Source of the DNA: Bacillota bacterium
Lineage (GTDB): Bacteria > Bacillota > Clostridia > Christensenellales > CAG-138
DNA length: 18,619 nt
Assembly (NCBI GenBank): GCA_023400985.1
Contig: JAEXEN010000031.1
Span: 1-18,619, forward strand
Direction: 5' to 3'
Shown: in pieces, positions 1-6,920 of the stretch
Position numbering within the stretch: position 1 is the first letter of the stretch
How the letters are laid out: every line of letters starts with the position of its first letter
Program-made: the position numbers and the translations under genes
Notes under the pieces: generated by a model
Database searches by the model: none
What the model was told of the DNA's origin: nothing
The model's input: only the letters and a program-made list of their open reading frames with translations

Positions 1-193
1 TACCATTGAGCGCTGTTAGCACAAGCTCCGTATGGTAGCCGAAGGCCAGGAGATCTTTTGTACGAAAGGATGTAACCAAGCCCTCTACGGAGGAAAGCAA
101 AAGCACAAGTATCGCGGCAATCATGGCAGCGAGAAAACCGTACCCGAAAAACGCTTGTTTGAGATTGGTGGCAAGTGCCTTTCTTATCCCCAT
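1..193 (-). CDS. N-terminal part of a membrane protein, probably ABC-2 type permease (cut by window edge)
   Basis: The reverse complement from 193 opens with MGIRKALATNLKQAFFG and runs without a stop to the window edge, giving about 64 residues. A basic amphipathic N-terminus is followed by a strongly hydrophobic segment at about residues 17-35 and then a polar stretch containing FRTKDLLAFGYHTELV. That layout (short cytoplasmic N-terminus, first transmembrane helix, extracellular loop) is typical of ABC-2 family permeases, but the fragment is too short to prove it. A stop lies three codons upstream, so 193 is the earliest ATG in frame. No good Shine-Dalgarno is visible. It follows the two-component/lipoprotein operon on the same strand, but a terminator lies between them, so it probably has its own promoter. 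Any other single-pass or polytopic membrane protein is possible. Confidence 0.6.
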   Translation of the reverse strand, partial: MGIRKALATNLKQAFFGYGFLAAMIAAILVLLLSSVEGLVTSFRTKDLLAFGYHTELVLTALNG

Positions 194-206
194 TTCTGTT
201 TAGCAG

Positions 207-232
207 TGGAAGCGTTTAAATAGCTGCTTCCA
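207..232. repeat. Inverted repeat in the leader of the permease-like gene
   Basis: TGGAAGC (207-213) and GCTTCCA (226-232) are perfect 7-nt arms separated by 12 nt. They lie 14-39 nt upstream of the start at 193. They could be an operator or a short leader hairpin. The arm motif ATGGAAGCA recurs upstream of the response regulator gene near 4004-4014. Confidence 0.4.
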
Positions 233-252
233 TGGTTTACAGAGGCCATTTG

Positions 253-300
253 AGGAAAAAGAAAAGCGGGCATGAGCTTCCGCGTGAGCATGCCTGCTTT
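253..300 (-). terminator. Intrinsic terminator of the response regulator-kinase-lipoprotein operon
   Basis: On the minus strand a 10-11 bp stem (AAGCAGGCATG with CATGCCCGCTT, one A/C mismatch) closes a 14-nt loop. It is followed directly by TTTTCTTTTTCC. It lies about 90 nt beyond the stop of the lipoprotein gene at 392, in the right orientation to end that transcript. Confidence 0.7.
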
Positions 301-391
301 CGGGCTTTATGCCATTTTAATAGTCCTATATTGGACTTGGTAGCCTAGATGTACGCACACCTGCCTTTTCTTTTGATCGCACTATCTACGC

Positions 392-1771
392 TTAGTATCC
401 AAGCTGTCTGTCAATAAGCGTTCCATCAATGGCGTTAATCGTTAGTAGGCTCCGTAATGAATCTCGATAACGCGCTCCATCATCAAGCTTTTTGCCAAAC
501 GCATCGTTGCCGTCACCATCAAGGTACGTAACGTTGCCGTAAAAGTCCCAAACCGGAATCAAATAAAAACTCTCTCCTGATTGAACGCGGGACAAGCCTA
601 GCGTAATTCTGTCGATCGCAACGGATATTGATTTTACGGCATCGTTAAGAGGCTCGGTTTCCCAAACGGAGTTTTTTATGAAAACCATCTTTTTAAAAAC
701 ATCCATAATATCAGCATAAGGCATCAAAGCTACGTTTTCGTTTAGGGTTTTTTCCACCCTGAGAGGAGAATTCCACTCCATCTTCTGCATGCCGTTTTTG
801 TCTATCACAAGCAAAAGATATTCATATGGCCATGGCTCTTGATATAAATCCGTTCCTGATTCTTCCGAAAAATTAGATCCAATGGCATTTGTTTCGTCAT
901 ATACCATAGAAAAGCCATTGACGGCACGTGTGAAAACGAACTGATAAGCATATTTGTTCGCTTCTTCCGAATCGACACAAGCAATATACGCATTGTGCAA
1001 AGTTAAATCTGGGGCCATGTTCGCGACCGTTCGCTCAGCTTGAGCTTTGGCTTCATCATATGGTATATCTACCGGATAGTTTTCGTTGGGGGCACTCGCA
1101 GTAATATAATAATTGAAACTCCCAACAGCACGCATGGTAGCGTAGGACAGCTTCCCAGTATCATTATTTTGGATCTGAATGGCATAGCGTTGCGTGTTTC
1201 GATCAAAATTTACGAGGATTCCCCCGCTGTAAGCAGGAGATGCGGCGGCTTCTTTTGAAAATGTCGTGCTGACTTCAAGCTGGCTGCTATCCGGGGCAGC
1301 ATCATATTGTTTCTCTAAGTCTGTGATGATCTGATCGTAGCGACCATCGTTTGTGGTCTGTGCTAAGCGCTTGTATTCGAGCAATTTTTTTTCAATAGCC
1401 TCTTTTGAGATTACGCTTCCGTATAATAATGCTCCGTCGGATAAAACCGATATGATCTTATCCGCCTGTGCCTGTGAAAAGGGTTGCGGGAGCACCTTGA
1501 CTGCGGGGAATGTTTCTGCGTCATGGCGAATCATCTCCGCATTTACAGAGATGTTTATGGTGCAGTTTTCATTTGAAAAAGCGGTTTGTATTTCCGTGCC
1601 GTCTGACGGTATGTCGGATGGCTGTACGGCATTGGCGTTTTCTAAAATATCCTGTTCAAGCTGTCCGTTGCCTTTTCCAACCACAATCAGACTATCGGGC
1701 GTTTTATAGCAGCCCGTAAGCGCGCCGGATATGAATATCAGCGTCAAAATGATTGCTATTGCTCTCTTCAT
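392..1771 (-). CDS. DUF6034-like lipoprotein, third gene of a two-component operon
   Basis: This encodes 459 residues. It has a lipoprotein signal peptide, MKRAIAIILTLIFISGALTG, and a lipobox LTGC with the acylated Cys at about residue 21, so the mature protein should be anchored on the outer face of the membrane. The start at 1771 is preferred over the ATG 12 codons upstream because GAGGTG lies at the right distance. The C-terminal third carries IDRITLGLSRVQ...FYLIPVWDFYG, which parallels VDEITYGYSRVF...YYLVPSLNFNG in the lipoprotein at 4170-5519, so the two are distant paralogues. The CYKTPDSLIVVGKGNG start after the Cys resembles what I remember of the DUF6034 family; that assignment is from memory. 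It lies 67 nt after the kinase gene with no terminator between, so it is probably co-transcribed. It may be a target, or a sensory partner, of the two-component system. Biochemical function is unknown. Confidence 0.88.
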   Translation of the reverse strand: MKRAIAIILTLIFISGALTGCYKTPDSLIVVGKGNGQLEQDILENANAVQPSDIPSDGTEIQTAFSNENCTINISVNAEMIRHDAETFPAVKVLPQPFSQAQADKIISVLSDGALLYGSVISKEAIEKKLLEYKRLAQTTNDGRYDQIITDLEKQYDAAPDSSQLEVSTTFSKEAAASPAYSGGILVNFDRNTQRYAIQIQNNDTGKLSYATMRAVGSFNYYITASAPNENYPVDIPYDEAKAQAERTVANMAPDLTLHNAYIACVDSEEANKYAYQFVFTRAVNGFSMVYDETNAIGSNFSEESGTDLYQEPWPYEYLLLVIDKNGMQKMEWNSPLRVEKTLNENVALMPYADIMDVFKKMVFIKNSVWETEPLNDAVKSISVAIDRITLGLSRVQSGESFYLIPVWDFYGNVTYLDGDGNDAFGKKLDDGARYRDSLRSLLTINAIDGTLIDRQLGY

Positions 1772-1838
1772 AGATAAAACACCTCGCATGATTTTTGTTG
1801 TCTCCATTATGCCTAAAGCACAGGGGCAAAATCCTTGA

Positions 1839-3239
1839 TCAAGATGTAATTATTTTGTAATCTCCAAGAACCACGCGTATTGTTGTGCCCTTATTAAGCG
1901 TGCTGTCGATTTCAAGCTTCGCGCCGTGCGCGTCGGCAATCCTTTTCACCAGCGCAAGTCCGAGACCACTGCCGCCATTCTTTTTGCTGCGGGATTTATC
2001 AACCATGTAAAACGGCTCGAATATTCGTTCAAGCGCACCTTCGGGAATGCCGCGCCCGTTGTCCCGGACCTCAATGATGTTGCCGAAGGCACAGAGATAG
2101 ACCTTGCGGTTTTGCGTAGTTGCGTCGTACGCTTTCGCCGCATTGTCTACGAGATTGATGAGCAGGGATTGCATCATATCGCCGTTGATGGGCAAGGTGT
2201 CCGTTTCGCAGCGCATTTCAAGGATAACGTGCCTGTCGGCGAGCGCCTTTTGCGTGCTTTGCCGTACCCGCTCAAAGAGCGCGGATACTGGCGTATCCTC
2301 AACCGCTATCCCCCGGTCCAAGGTGATGAGCTTCAAAAGCGTCTGCACCAGCCGTTCCAGCCATGCGCATTGGGTTTCAATGTGTTCAAGGGAATTGTCC
2401 TTTTCTTCGGCAGTCATGTTGGCGCGGCGGAGCATGCGCGCATGCAGGAGCAAGGCGGTGAGCGGCGTTTTGAATTCGTGCGTCACGCCGCCGATAAAAA
2501 GCCTCTGCCGCTCGGCGGTTTCTGTCAGGTCGGCGATACGCGTTTCCACCGCCTCCGCCATAAGGTCGAAATCTCCTGCAAGTGCGCCGATCTCGTCGTT
2601 TGCCCGCACGTCCGTACGCATGGTGTATTCTCCGTTTGCAATGCGGCGGGCTGCTCCCGCAAGCATCGTGAGTGGCTTTGTGCTGCGCCGCATCAAAAGC
2701 GCAATGAGATCCGCGCCCAGCGCGATTCCTGTGGCGCTTACGGCGACGAATACCCATAGCATATCGGTGATGCTGTTATAAACGGTGGAAATATCCTCTA
2801 CCACATAGACTTGATACGCTTCCCCGCTTATCGTAACACCGCTACCCGCAATCAGTATGTTTCGGCCCTCTATCTCCGTTTCCAATCTCTGCTCGCCGTA
2901 AGCATCCCCCTGCAAAGGAAGGTAGCTCGCCGGACTGAAGCTGATGCCGGAGGACAGCGTTTCCTCCCCCTTCATCAGCACGGAGGAAGAATCCGCAAAC
3001 CGCGTAAAGCAATGTTGAATCAGCGAGCTTTTTACTGCTTCGGAATCCGTATCCATAAGATAGTAGTTTGTCATTTCGGAAAAAGAAGCAGCTAAAGCGT
3101 GCTGCTTCTCTTGCGCCTGCCGATAGGTCAAATCCAGAATGCTGTTTTTAGAATGGATGAGCAGAACCGTTGAGCAAGCCGAAACGATGACGGTGAGCAC
3201 CGCGATGCAGATCAGGGAGGTTTTTTGCCACAGCTTCAT
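1839..3239 (-). CDS. Membrane sensor histidine kinase
   Basis: This 466-residue kinase pairs with the response regulator just upstream. Transmembrane helix 1 is at about residues 5-27 and an extracytoplasmic sensor region of roughly 135 residues follows. Helix 2 is at about 163-183, then a HAMP segment (about 185-237). The dimerisation/phosphoacceptor helix carries FIGGVTHEFKTPLTALLL, with the phosphorylated His at about 254. The ATPase domain has an N box (NLVDNAAKA, about 363-371), G1 DNGRGIP (about 393-399), F box FEPFYMVDKSRS and G2 GGSGLGLALV (about 422-431). All catalytic motifs look intact. The start at 3239 is chosen because GGAGG lies 9 nt upstream within the end of the regulator gene; an in-frame ATG 18 codons earlier would overlap that gene. 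The gap to the regulator stop is 1 nt, implying translational coupling. The stimulus is not evident. Confidence 0.95.
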   Translation of the reverse strand: MKLWQKTSLICIAVLTVIVSACSTVLLIHSKNSILDLTYRQAQEKQHALAASFSEMTNYYLMDTDSEAVKSSLIQHCFTRFADSSSVLMKGEETLSSGISFSPASYLPLQGDAYGEQRLETEIEGRNILIAGSGVTISGEAYQVYVVEDISTVYNSITDMLWVFVAVSATGIALGADLIALLMRRSTKPLTMLAGAARRIANGEYTMRTDVRANDEIGALAGDFDLMAEAVETRIADLTETAERQRLFIGGVTHEFKTPLTALLLHARMLRRANMTAEEKDNSLEHIETQCAWLERLVQTLLKLITLDRGIAVEDTPVSALFERVRQSTQKALADRHVILEMRCETDTLPINGDMMQSLLINLVDNAAKAYDATTQNRKVYLCAFGNIIEVRDNGRGIPEGALERIFEPFYMVDKSRSKKNGGSGLGLALVKRIADAHGAKLEIDSTLNKGTTIRVVLGDYKIITS

Positions 3240-3240
3240 A

Positions 3241-3903
3241 CTAGCGTTCCTCCAATCGATACCCAAGCTTCGGTATGGATTTGATCTGTTCACCGAGGTT
3301 GAGCTTTCTTCTGAGCCCGGCGATTTTCACGTCCACAACGCGGGTTTCGCCCATGAAATCATAGCCCCATACTTCCGTAAGCAACTGCTCGCGGGAAACT
3401 GTCATGTTCTTGTTTTTTAAAAGCATTAGCAGCACGTCGTATTCCATCGGCTGCAACTCCATGATCTCCCCGGCCTTTTTCACTACGCGGCTTTCGCTGT
3501 TGACCTCCACGTCCTTCACCCGATATACCGCGTTGAGCTTGCCCGTGCGCTTGAGCACTTTTTCTATGCGGACCATCAGCGTAATGATCTCGAAAGGCTT
3601 GACGATATAATCTTCCGCACCATCACGCAACCCTTTGATTTCAGAGGCTGAGTCCGTTTTTGCCGTCATGTAAATGACGGGGATACTATACTTTTCCATA
3701 TGTCCGAAAAGCTCAAAGCCATCAATGCCGGGGAGCATGATGTCCAAGAGTGCAAGGTCAAAAGCATGGTCATCGGCCAAGTAATCTGCCGCTTCTTTAC
3801 CATCCGAAAAAGCCATGTAGTCATATCCGACGAACTGCATATTGAGGGCGAGCGCATCGGAAATTCCCTTGTCATCTTCGACAATCAGAATTCTGTTATC
3901 CAT
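3241..3903 (-). CDS. OmpR/PhoB-family response regulator
   Basis: This encodes 220 residues, the usual length. The N-terminal receiver domain has the acidic pocket ILIVEDD (residues 5-11), the phosphoacceptor Asp at 54 in LALLDIMLPGIDG, Thr80 in YMTAK and Lys102 in VKPF. The C-terminal winged helix (about 128-218) has the family signature VSREQLLTEVWGYD...VVDVKIAGLRRKL...IKSIPKLGYRL. It is the first gene of an operon with a sensor kinase and a lipoprotein. AAGGAG lies 11 nt before the ATG. The upstream 120 nt are AT-rich and contain a 12-bp palindrome (4007-4018) that could be an autoregulatory site. DNA targets cannot be read with certainty. Confidence 0.96.
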   Translation of the reverse strand: MDNRILIVEDDKGISDALALNMQFVGYDYMAFSDGKEAADYLADDHAFDLALLDIMLPGIDGFELFGHMEKYSIPVIYMTAKTDSASEIKGLRDGAEDYIVKPFEIITLMVRIEKVLKRTGKLNAVYRVKDVEVNSESRVVKKAGEIMELQPMEYDVLLMLLKNKNMTVSREQLLTEVWGYDFMGETRVVDVKIAGLRRKLNLGEQIKSIPKLGYRLEER

Positions 3904-4169
3904 AATTGCGTATACTCCTTATGGGGTTGATAAAACCTAATATATTTTACACCAAAATTGAACGAAGCAAAAAGGATTGGTAGGAATGTAATTGTAAACA
4001 AATTGCTTCCATATGGAAATAGTTTAAAATCATAATACATTTAATAAAGCGCACAGGCCTCAACTGGATTTCAGTTGAGACATGATGCTGGAGTTCAATT
4101 AAAAAAATATGAAATGATAAACCAAATGATTAGTATACGCATTGTAAACTTGCAAATATTGCCGCTGCT
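3904..4169. promoter_or_regulatory. Intergenic region: promoter zone of the two-component operon and 3' end of the second lipoprotein gene
   Basis: No gene is seen here. The AT-rich part next to 3903 should hold the operon promoter; a candidate -10 on the minus strand is GTGTAAAAT at about 3945-3953, with no convincing -35. TTCCATATGGAA (4007-4018) is a perfect 12-bp palindrome. CTCAACTG/CAGTTGAG (4059-4079, 5-nt loop) is a perfect 8-bp inverted repeat about 90 nt downstream of the lipoprotein stop at 4170. It lacks a T tract, so it is at best a weak terminator. Confidence 0.45.
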
Positions 4170-5519
4170 TCATTCATATCTCCGCTCAATTAACTCTCCT
4201 GAACATAAATTAATACACAAAATATTTCGGCGTTCACCCAATAGGGAAGAAACTGCGGAAAATTTATCGTCTTCATGCATATAAGTTTGAATCACGCCAT
4301 TGAAATTTAGTGAGGGCACCAAGTAATATCTATTATCTTTGAAAACTCGACTATACCCATAGGTAATTTCGTCTACCAGTACTTTTATAGGATGGTTGAC
4401 ATTGCTATCCTCACAGCTTTCACAGTGAATATGTAATGGGATGCTATATTCAACTAAAGCAGATTGTGCTACATGAATACATTCCTTCACTGAAATAATA
4501 TCAGTTGAATAAATGCGACCAAGCTTAACAGGTGAACTCCAATATCCGCCCATTATCCCATCTGCATCAACATCGACATATAATGTTGGATATTGCCAAC
4601 ATTGGTTAATGGTTGATGGATTCAATTCCATTTTAGATTCGGCTGAATTCTTATATTCAATTGGGTACACTGCACCCATGCTATCGATCCAATGAAAATT
4701 TACTAAGGTCTTATTAATGATTGGCATGAAAAAATACCTGATAAACGCAACGCTATCAGGCGAATTCGCTGGCATTCCATCCGTGTCACAGGCTAAAGAA
4801 TGAACCAGTGAATAGTCTTGCGCGCCGATTTCCTCGATAAAGTTTATAGCGGCGTTCGCAGCGTTTTCGGTATTCTTTATAGGCTGGACATCAAAAGAAT
4901 CCCTGTGAATAAGAATATTCGCTTTATTGGGATTTTCATTTATTACTGACACATAGTAGTCGTTATTCGGGTTATCGCTTGTCCATCTTTCATTCGGCAA
5001 TAAAGTGGGTGGGGTTTCTAAATCCTGAACTAAAGGATAATAGATCGAGTAGGCTGTTGGATCATCTTCCTTCATTTGCATGAGCCGGGTTTCTAAATCA
5101 GCAATTCCACCACGTGCTTTTAGTTCAAGTAGTTCTGTTAGCATACTTTCAAGTGCTTCGTTGGAACCTTGAACTGATATAGCCTTTTTGATATTCTCAA
5201 TTTGAAAGTCTATTTGTTCCATTCTTGCATCTATATGGTAACCTTCTGGAAAAATCGCATCAAGAAGAGGGGCTACCTCAGGAGCTCGAAAGAACCCTGG
5301 CTCAACTTCAACTTGTGACAAACGCAGTTCATACTTAGGTAAAACGGCATCTACGATGATTTCAAGCCCCTCGTTGATATAACTCCAAGAGAAAAAATAG
5401 TCATTTCCAACTTCTTCTAACTTATATTCGTAACTATTAGATTGGAGAGGCTGATCTGTACTACATCCTAAAAAAGTTAAGCAGAAGCAAATCATTAAGA
5501 GCAAAAAGAACTTCTTCAT
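4170..5519 (-). CDS. Lipoprotein distantly related to the DUF6034-like protein at 392-1771
   Basis: This encodes 449 residues. The signal peptide MKKFFLLLMICFCLTFLG ends in lipobox FLGC, with the Cys at residue 19. AAAGGAG lies 8 nt before the ATG. The central region (about 95-160) is rich in charged helix-forming residues with heptad-like spacing (MEQIDFQIENIKKAI...LLELKARGGIADLETRLMQM), possibly a short coiled coil. The C-terminal motif VDEITYGYSRVF...YYLVPSLNFNG matches the corresponding part of the lipoprotein at 392-1771. N-terminal architecture also matches: a strand, then a Val/Pro-rich segment, then helix. The gene is clearly more AT-rich than the kinase or citrate lyase genes. It lies 56 nt downstream of the peptidoglycan-binding protein gene on the same strand, separated by a strong hairpin that could set relative expression. 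It is exported and membrane-anchored; molecular function is unknown. Confidence 0.88.
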   Translation of the reverse strand: MKKFFLLLMICFCLTFLGCSTDQPLQSNSYEYKLEEVGNDYFFSWSYINEGLEIIVDAVLPKYELRLSQVEVEPGFFRAPEVAPLLDAIFPEGYHIDARMEQIDFQIENIKKAISVQGSNEALESMLTELLELKARGGIADLETRLMQMKEDDPTAYSIYYPLVQDLETPPTLLPNERWTSDNPNNDYYVSVINENPNKANILIHRDSFDVQPIKNTENAANAAINFIEEIGAQDYSLVHSLACDTDGMPANSPDSVAFIRYFFMPIINKTLVNFHWIDSMGAVYPIEYKNSAESKMELNPSTINQCWQYPTLYVDVDADGIMGGYWSSPVKLGRIYSTDIISVKECIHVAQSALVEYSIPLHIHCESCEDSNVNHPIKVLVDEITYGYSRVFKDNRYYLVPSLNFNGVIQTYMHEDDKFSAVSSLLGERRNILCINLCSGELIERRYE

Positions 5520-5537
5520 TATACTTTCTCCTTTGTT

Positions 5538-5566
5538 GCATTGGGGAGAATAAATCTCCCCAATGC
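5538..5566. repeat. Strong 12-bp stem-loop between two envelope-protein genes
   Basis: GCATTGGGGAGA and TCTCCCCAATGC form a perfect 12-bp stem with a 5-nt loop. On the minus strand it starts about 10 nt after the stop of the peptidoglycan-binding gene and ends just before the ribosome binding site of the lipoprotein gene. There is no U tract after it, so a full terminator is unlikely. A partial terminator, an mRNA 3'-end stabiliser or a processing site would fit. Confidence 0.7.
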
Positions 5567-5575
5567 TGAGTTAGT

Positions 5576-6118
5576 TTAGATGCCGGTTCCTGCAAGGCGC
5601 CCCCACGTAGCACGACCACAGATGCCATCTGCTGTCAGACCATTATTATTCTGGAACAGAGTAATGGCGGCTTTCGTGATGGTGCCATATGCACCGTCTA
5701 CATCGCTCGAATTAAGATAGCCCAAGCGGTATAGCGCTTCTTGGCAGGATGTTACGACATAACCGCTGGTAGTGTAGCCAGTGCCAACGATGCCGCTGTT
5801 TTGAGCGCAATATACCAACGAGTTTTGGCCAATTCTCGCGCGATAGGGCATTGCTATACCCTGCGGCGAATACGCGACGCCCTTCCACTGAGAGTTGTTG
5901 ATATAGCCGCAACAAGCTACGGTTTGCAAAACGCTGTCGATGGAAGCAGTGGAGTCCGACACGTTATAGCAATGATAGCTTATAGAGCCATATGGGGTAA
6001 GCCCATATGCGTATGCCCCCACCGAACTACCATGGTCGTGGTTGTAGAGAGCAAACGCGCTGGAGCTAACCGCCATAACCATGGCGAGAGCGAGAATCAA
6101 AGAAACGATCTTTTTCAT
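5576..6118 (-). CDS. Secreted protein with C-terminal peptidoglycan-binding domain
   Basis: This encodes 180 residues. A classical signal peptide (MKKIVSLILALAMVMAVSSSAFA, cleavage after about residue 23) is followed by about 100 unassigned residues. A PG_binding_1-type domain lies at about 123-176, with the hallmarks CQEALYRLGYL, DGAYGTITKAAI, FQNNNGL and DGICGRATW. The mature protein has six Cys (about 50, 69, 70, 104, 125, 167), which is notable for an exported clostridial protein. No catalytic cell-wall hydrolase domain is recognised; the middle part could be an unknown one. The start at 6118 is chosen over an in-frame ATG 36 codons upstream because AAAGGAG sits just before it and the signal peptide begins there. 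It has a long leader and an ECF-type promoter candidate shared with the sigma gene, and probably shares a transcript with the lipoprotein downstream. Confidence 0.9.
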   Translation of the reverse strand: MKKIVSLILALAMVMAVSSSAFALYNHDHGSSVGAYAYGLTPYGSISYHCYNVSDSTASIDSVLQTVACCGYINNSQWKGVAYSPQGIAMPYRARIGQNSLVYCAQNSGIVGTGYTTSGYVVTSCQEALYRLGYLNSSDVDGAYGTITKAAITLFQNNNGLTADGICGRATWGRLAGTGI

Positions 6119-6177
6119 GACATTGCTCCTTTCGTAGTCGTTGAGGTTCGGGCAAGAAACAGTTATGCTTATCCCAT

Positions 6178-6239
6178 GCCCTTGCAGATCGTCATCGCCC
6201 TTTAGGTGATGGAGCCCACCGCTCAAGATTTACAAGGGC
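6178..6239 (-). promoter_or_regulatory. Structured 5' leader of the peptidoglycan-binding gene
   Basis: On the minus strand GCCCTTGTAAATC (6239-6227) can pair with GATCTGCAAGGGC (6190-6178). That gives 13 positions with one G-U pair and one A/C mismatch. Inside is a smaller GGTG/CACC hairpin (6220-6217 with 6208-6205). A second inverted repeat, GTAAGC/GCTTAC, lies upstream at 6278-6298. The leader is about 190 nt long from the predicted promoter. I do not recognise a known riboswitch class. Confidence 0.4.
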
Positions 6240-6241
6240 TT

Positions 6242-6259
6242 TCATCTACGCGCAATCAT
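6242..6259 (-). CDS. Possible five-codon leader ORF (MIARR)
   Basis: ATG at 6259 is followed by four codons and TGA. AGGAGG, a near-perfect ribosome binding site, lies 7 nt upstream, stronger than needed by chance in a leader. It sits 123 nt before the real start of the secreted protein gene and ends just before the 5' arm of the long leader helix, so ribosomes here could affect folding. No expression evidence; a chance Shine-Dalgarno is possible. Confidence 0.3.
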   Translation of the reverse strand: MIARR

Positions 6260-6312
6260 AGGCATCCCTCCTCTTTTGTAAGCTTGCGACTCGCTTACCC
6301 TTCTCTCTTGCT

Positions 6313-6348
6313 ATATAGACACGCGAAGTAAGGATAAATCTGTTATAA
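6313..6348 (-). promoter_or_regulatory. Candidate ECF promoter (B) for the peptidoglycan-binding gene
   Basis: On the minus strand TTATAACAGATTT starts at 6348 and GTGTCTATAT starts at 6322. The distance from TTAT to TGTC is 27 nt. The same two blocks precede the sigma gene (26 nt) and the divergent secreted gene (26 nt). AAC in the -35 region and a GTC-containing -10 are common ECF features, but the spacing here is a few nt longer than in the best-known Bacillus ECF promoters. Confidence 0.5.
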
Positions 6349-6382
6349 TCTCCTAAAATTTTGAAGAATATATTTTTGGATC

Positions 6383-6417
6383 TTATAACACTTTTTTTGG
6401 AGTTGGGGTGTCATATT
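6383..6417 (+). promoter_or_regulatory. Candidate ECF promoter (C) for the divergent secreted protein gene
   Basis: TTATAACAC begins at 6383 and GTGTCATATT at 6408, with TTAT-to-TGTC distance 26 nt. The -10-like block differs from the other two copies by lacking one T. It lies about 40 nt before the start at 6460, a normal leader length. Together with copy B it forms a nearly symmetrical divergent pair centred at about 6365. Confidence 0.5.
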
Positions 6418-6459
6418 AAAAGCGGCCCACGCCGCAAGTAAATTTTAAGGGAGGCCCAC

Positions 6460-6855
6460 ATGAAAAAGAGAGTCTTTTGCCTTGTTCTCGCCATGGTCCT
6501 GTGTGCGTCGGCTGCCACATCAGCGTTGGCAGCTACGGTTACCCCTATGCAAGCGAGCGGTCGCAGTTCCATGTCCTCGGAGGGCCGTAACGTGTCATTT
6601 GGCGGGTACTCAATATCAGCGCAAACCGAGGATGTTATCCGGATAACGGTCATTTTATGGGAACAACGCGGCTCAACATGGTGCGAAGTAGCACGGGCGA
6701 GCGACGAGGTTAAAAATGGGGATTATGTTTCAACTTCCGGTTCAAAAACGGTAACGGGTGGATACTATTATAAAGTTACCGGTACTCATTACTCCCAAAA
6801 GGGCGGACAATCGTATTCTGTGACATCTGAAACTTCTTCTAAGTGGATTCCGTAA
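6460..6855 (+). CDS. Small secreted protein (DUF6147-like)
   Basis: This encodes 131 residues. The signal peptide MKKRVFCLVLAMVLCASAATSALA has a predicted cleavage after ALA at about residue 24. The mature part is Ser/Thr/Gly-rich and looks all-beta. It has an IRITVILWEQRGSTWCEVAR strand pair and a tail of YYKVTGTHYSQKGGQSYSVTSETSSKW, reminiscent of exported beta-sandwich proteins grouped as DUF6147; that family name is from memory. GGGAGG lies 7 nt before the ATG. It is divergent from the peptidoglycan-binding gene and convergent with the sigma/anti-sigma operon, and carries its own ECF-like promoter, so it is a likely member of that sigma factor's regulon. Function unknown. Confidence 0.88.
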   Translation: MKKRVFCLVLAMVLCASAATSALAATVTPMQASGRSSMSSEGRNVSFGGYSISAQTEDVIRITVILWEQRGSTWCEVARASDEVKNGDYVSTSGSKTVTGGYYYKVTGTHYSQKGGQSYSVTSETSSKWIP

Positions 6856-6871
6856 CCATCAGCACTGAAAT

Positions 6872-6908
6872 GAATGAGGCGATAGGGAAAATCCCTATCG
6901 CCTCATTC
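6872..6908. terminator. Bidirectional terminator between converging genes
   Basis: GAATGAGGCGATAGGG and its exact complement form a 16-bp stem with a 5-nt AAAAT loop. It sits between the stop of the secreted protein gene (6855, plus) and the stop of the anti-sigma gene (6921, minus). T-rich sequence flanks it only weakly on both sides, but its position and strength support termination in both directions. Confidence 0.8.
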
Positions 6909-6920
6909 TTGACATTCAAT

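Noticed and set aside
32..223. 63-codon plus-strand frame at the left edge
   Set aside because: The opposite strand reads as a clean membrane-protein N-terminus; this frame is low in hydrophobic residues and lacks a ribosome binding site.
1926..2759. 277-codon plus-strand frame opposite the sensor kinase
   Set aside because: No recognisable domain; the minus-strand kinase has intact H, N, G1, F and G2 boxes across the same region.
6341..6349. TGTTATAAT on the plus strand as a housekeeping extended -10 for the gene at 6460
   Set aside because: Not excluded, but it would give a leader of over 100 nt and coincides exactly with the -35 block of the minus-strand ECF-like promoter; the closer copy at 6383-6417 explains the gene better.
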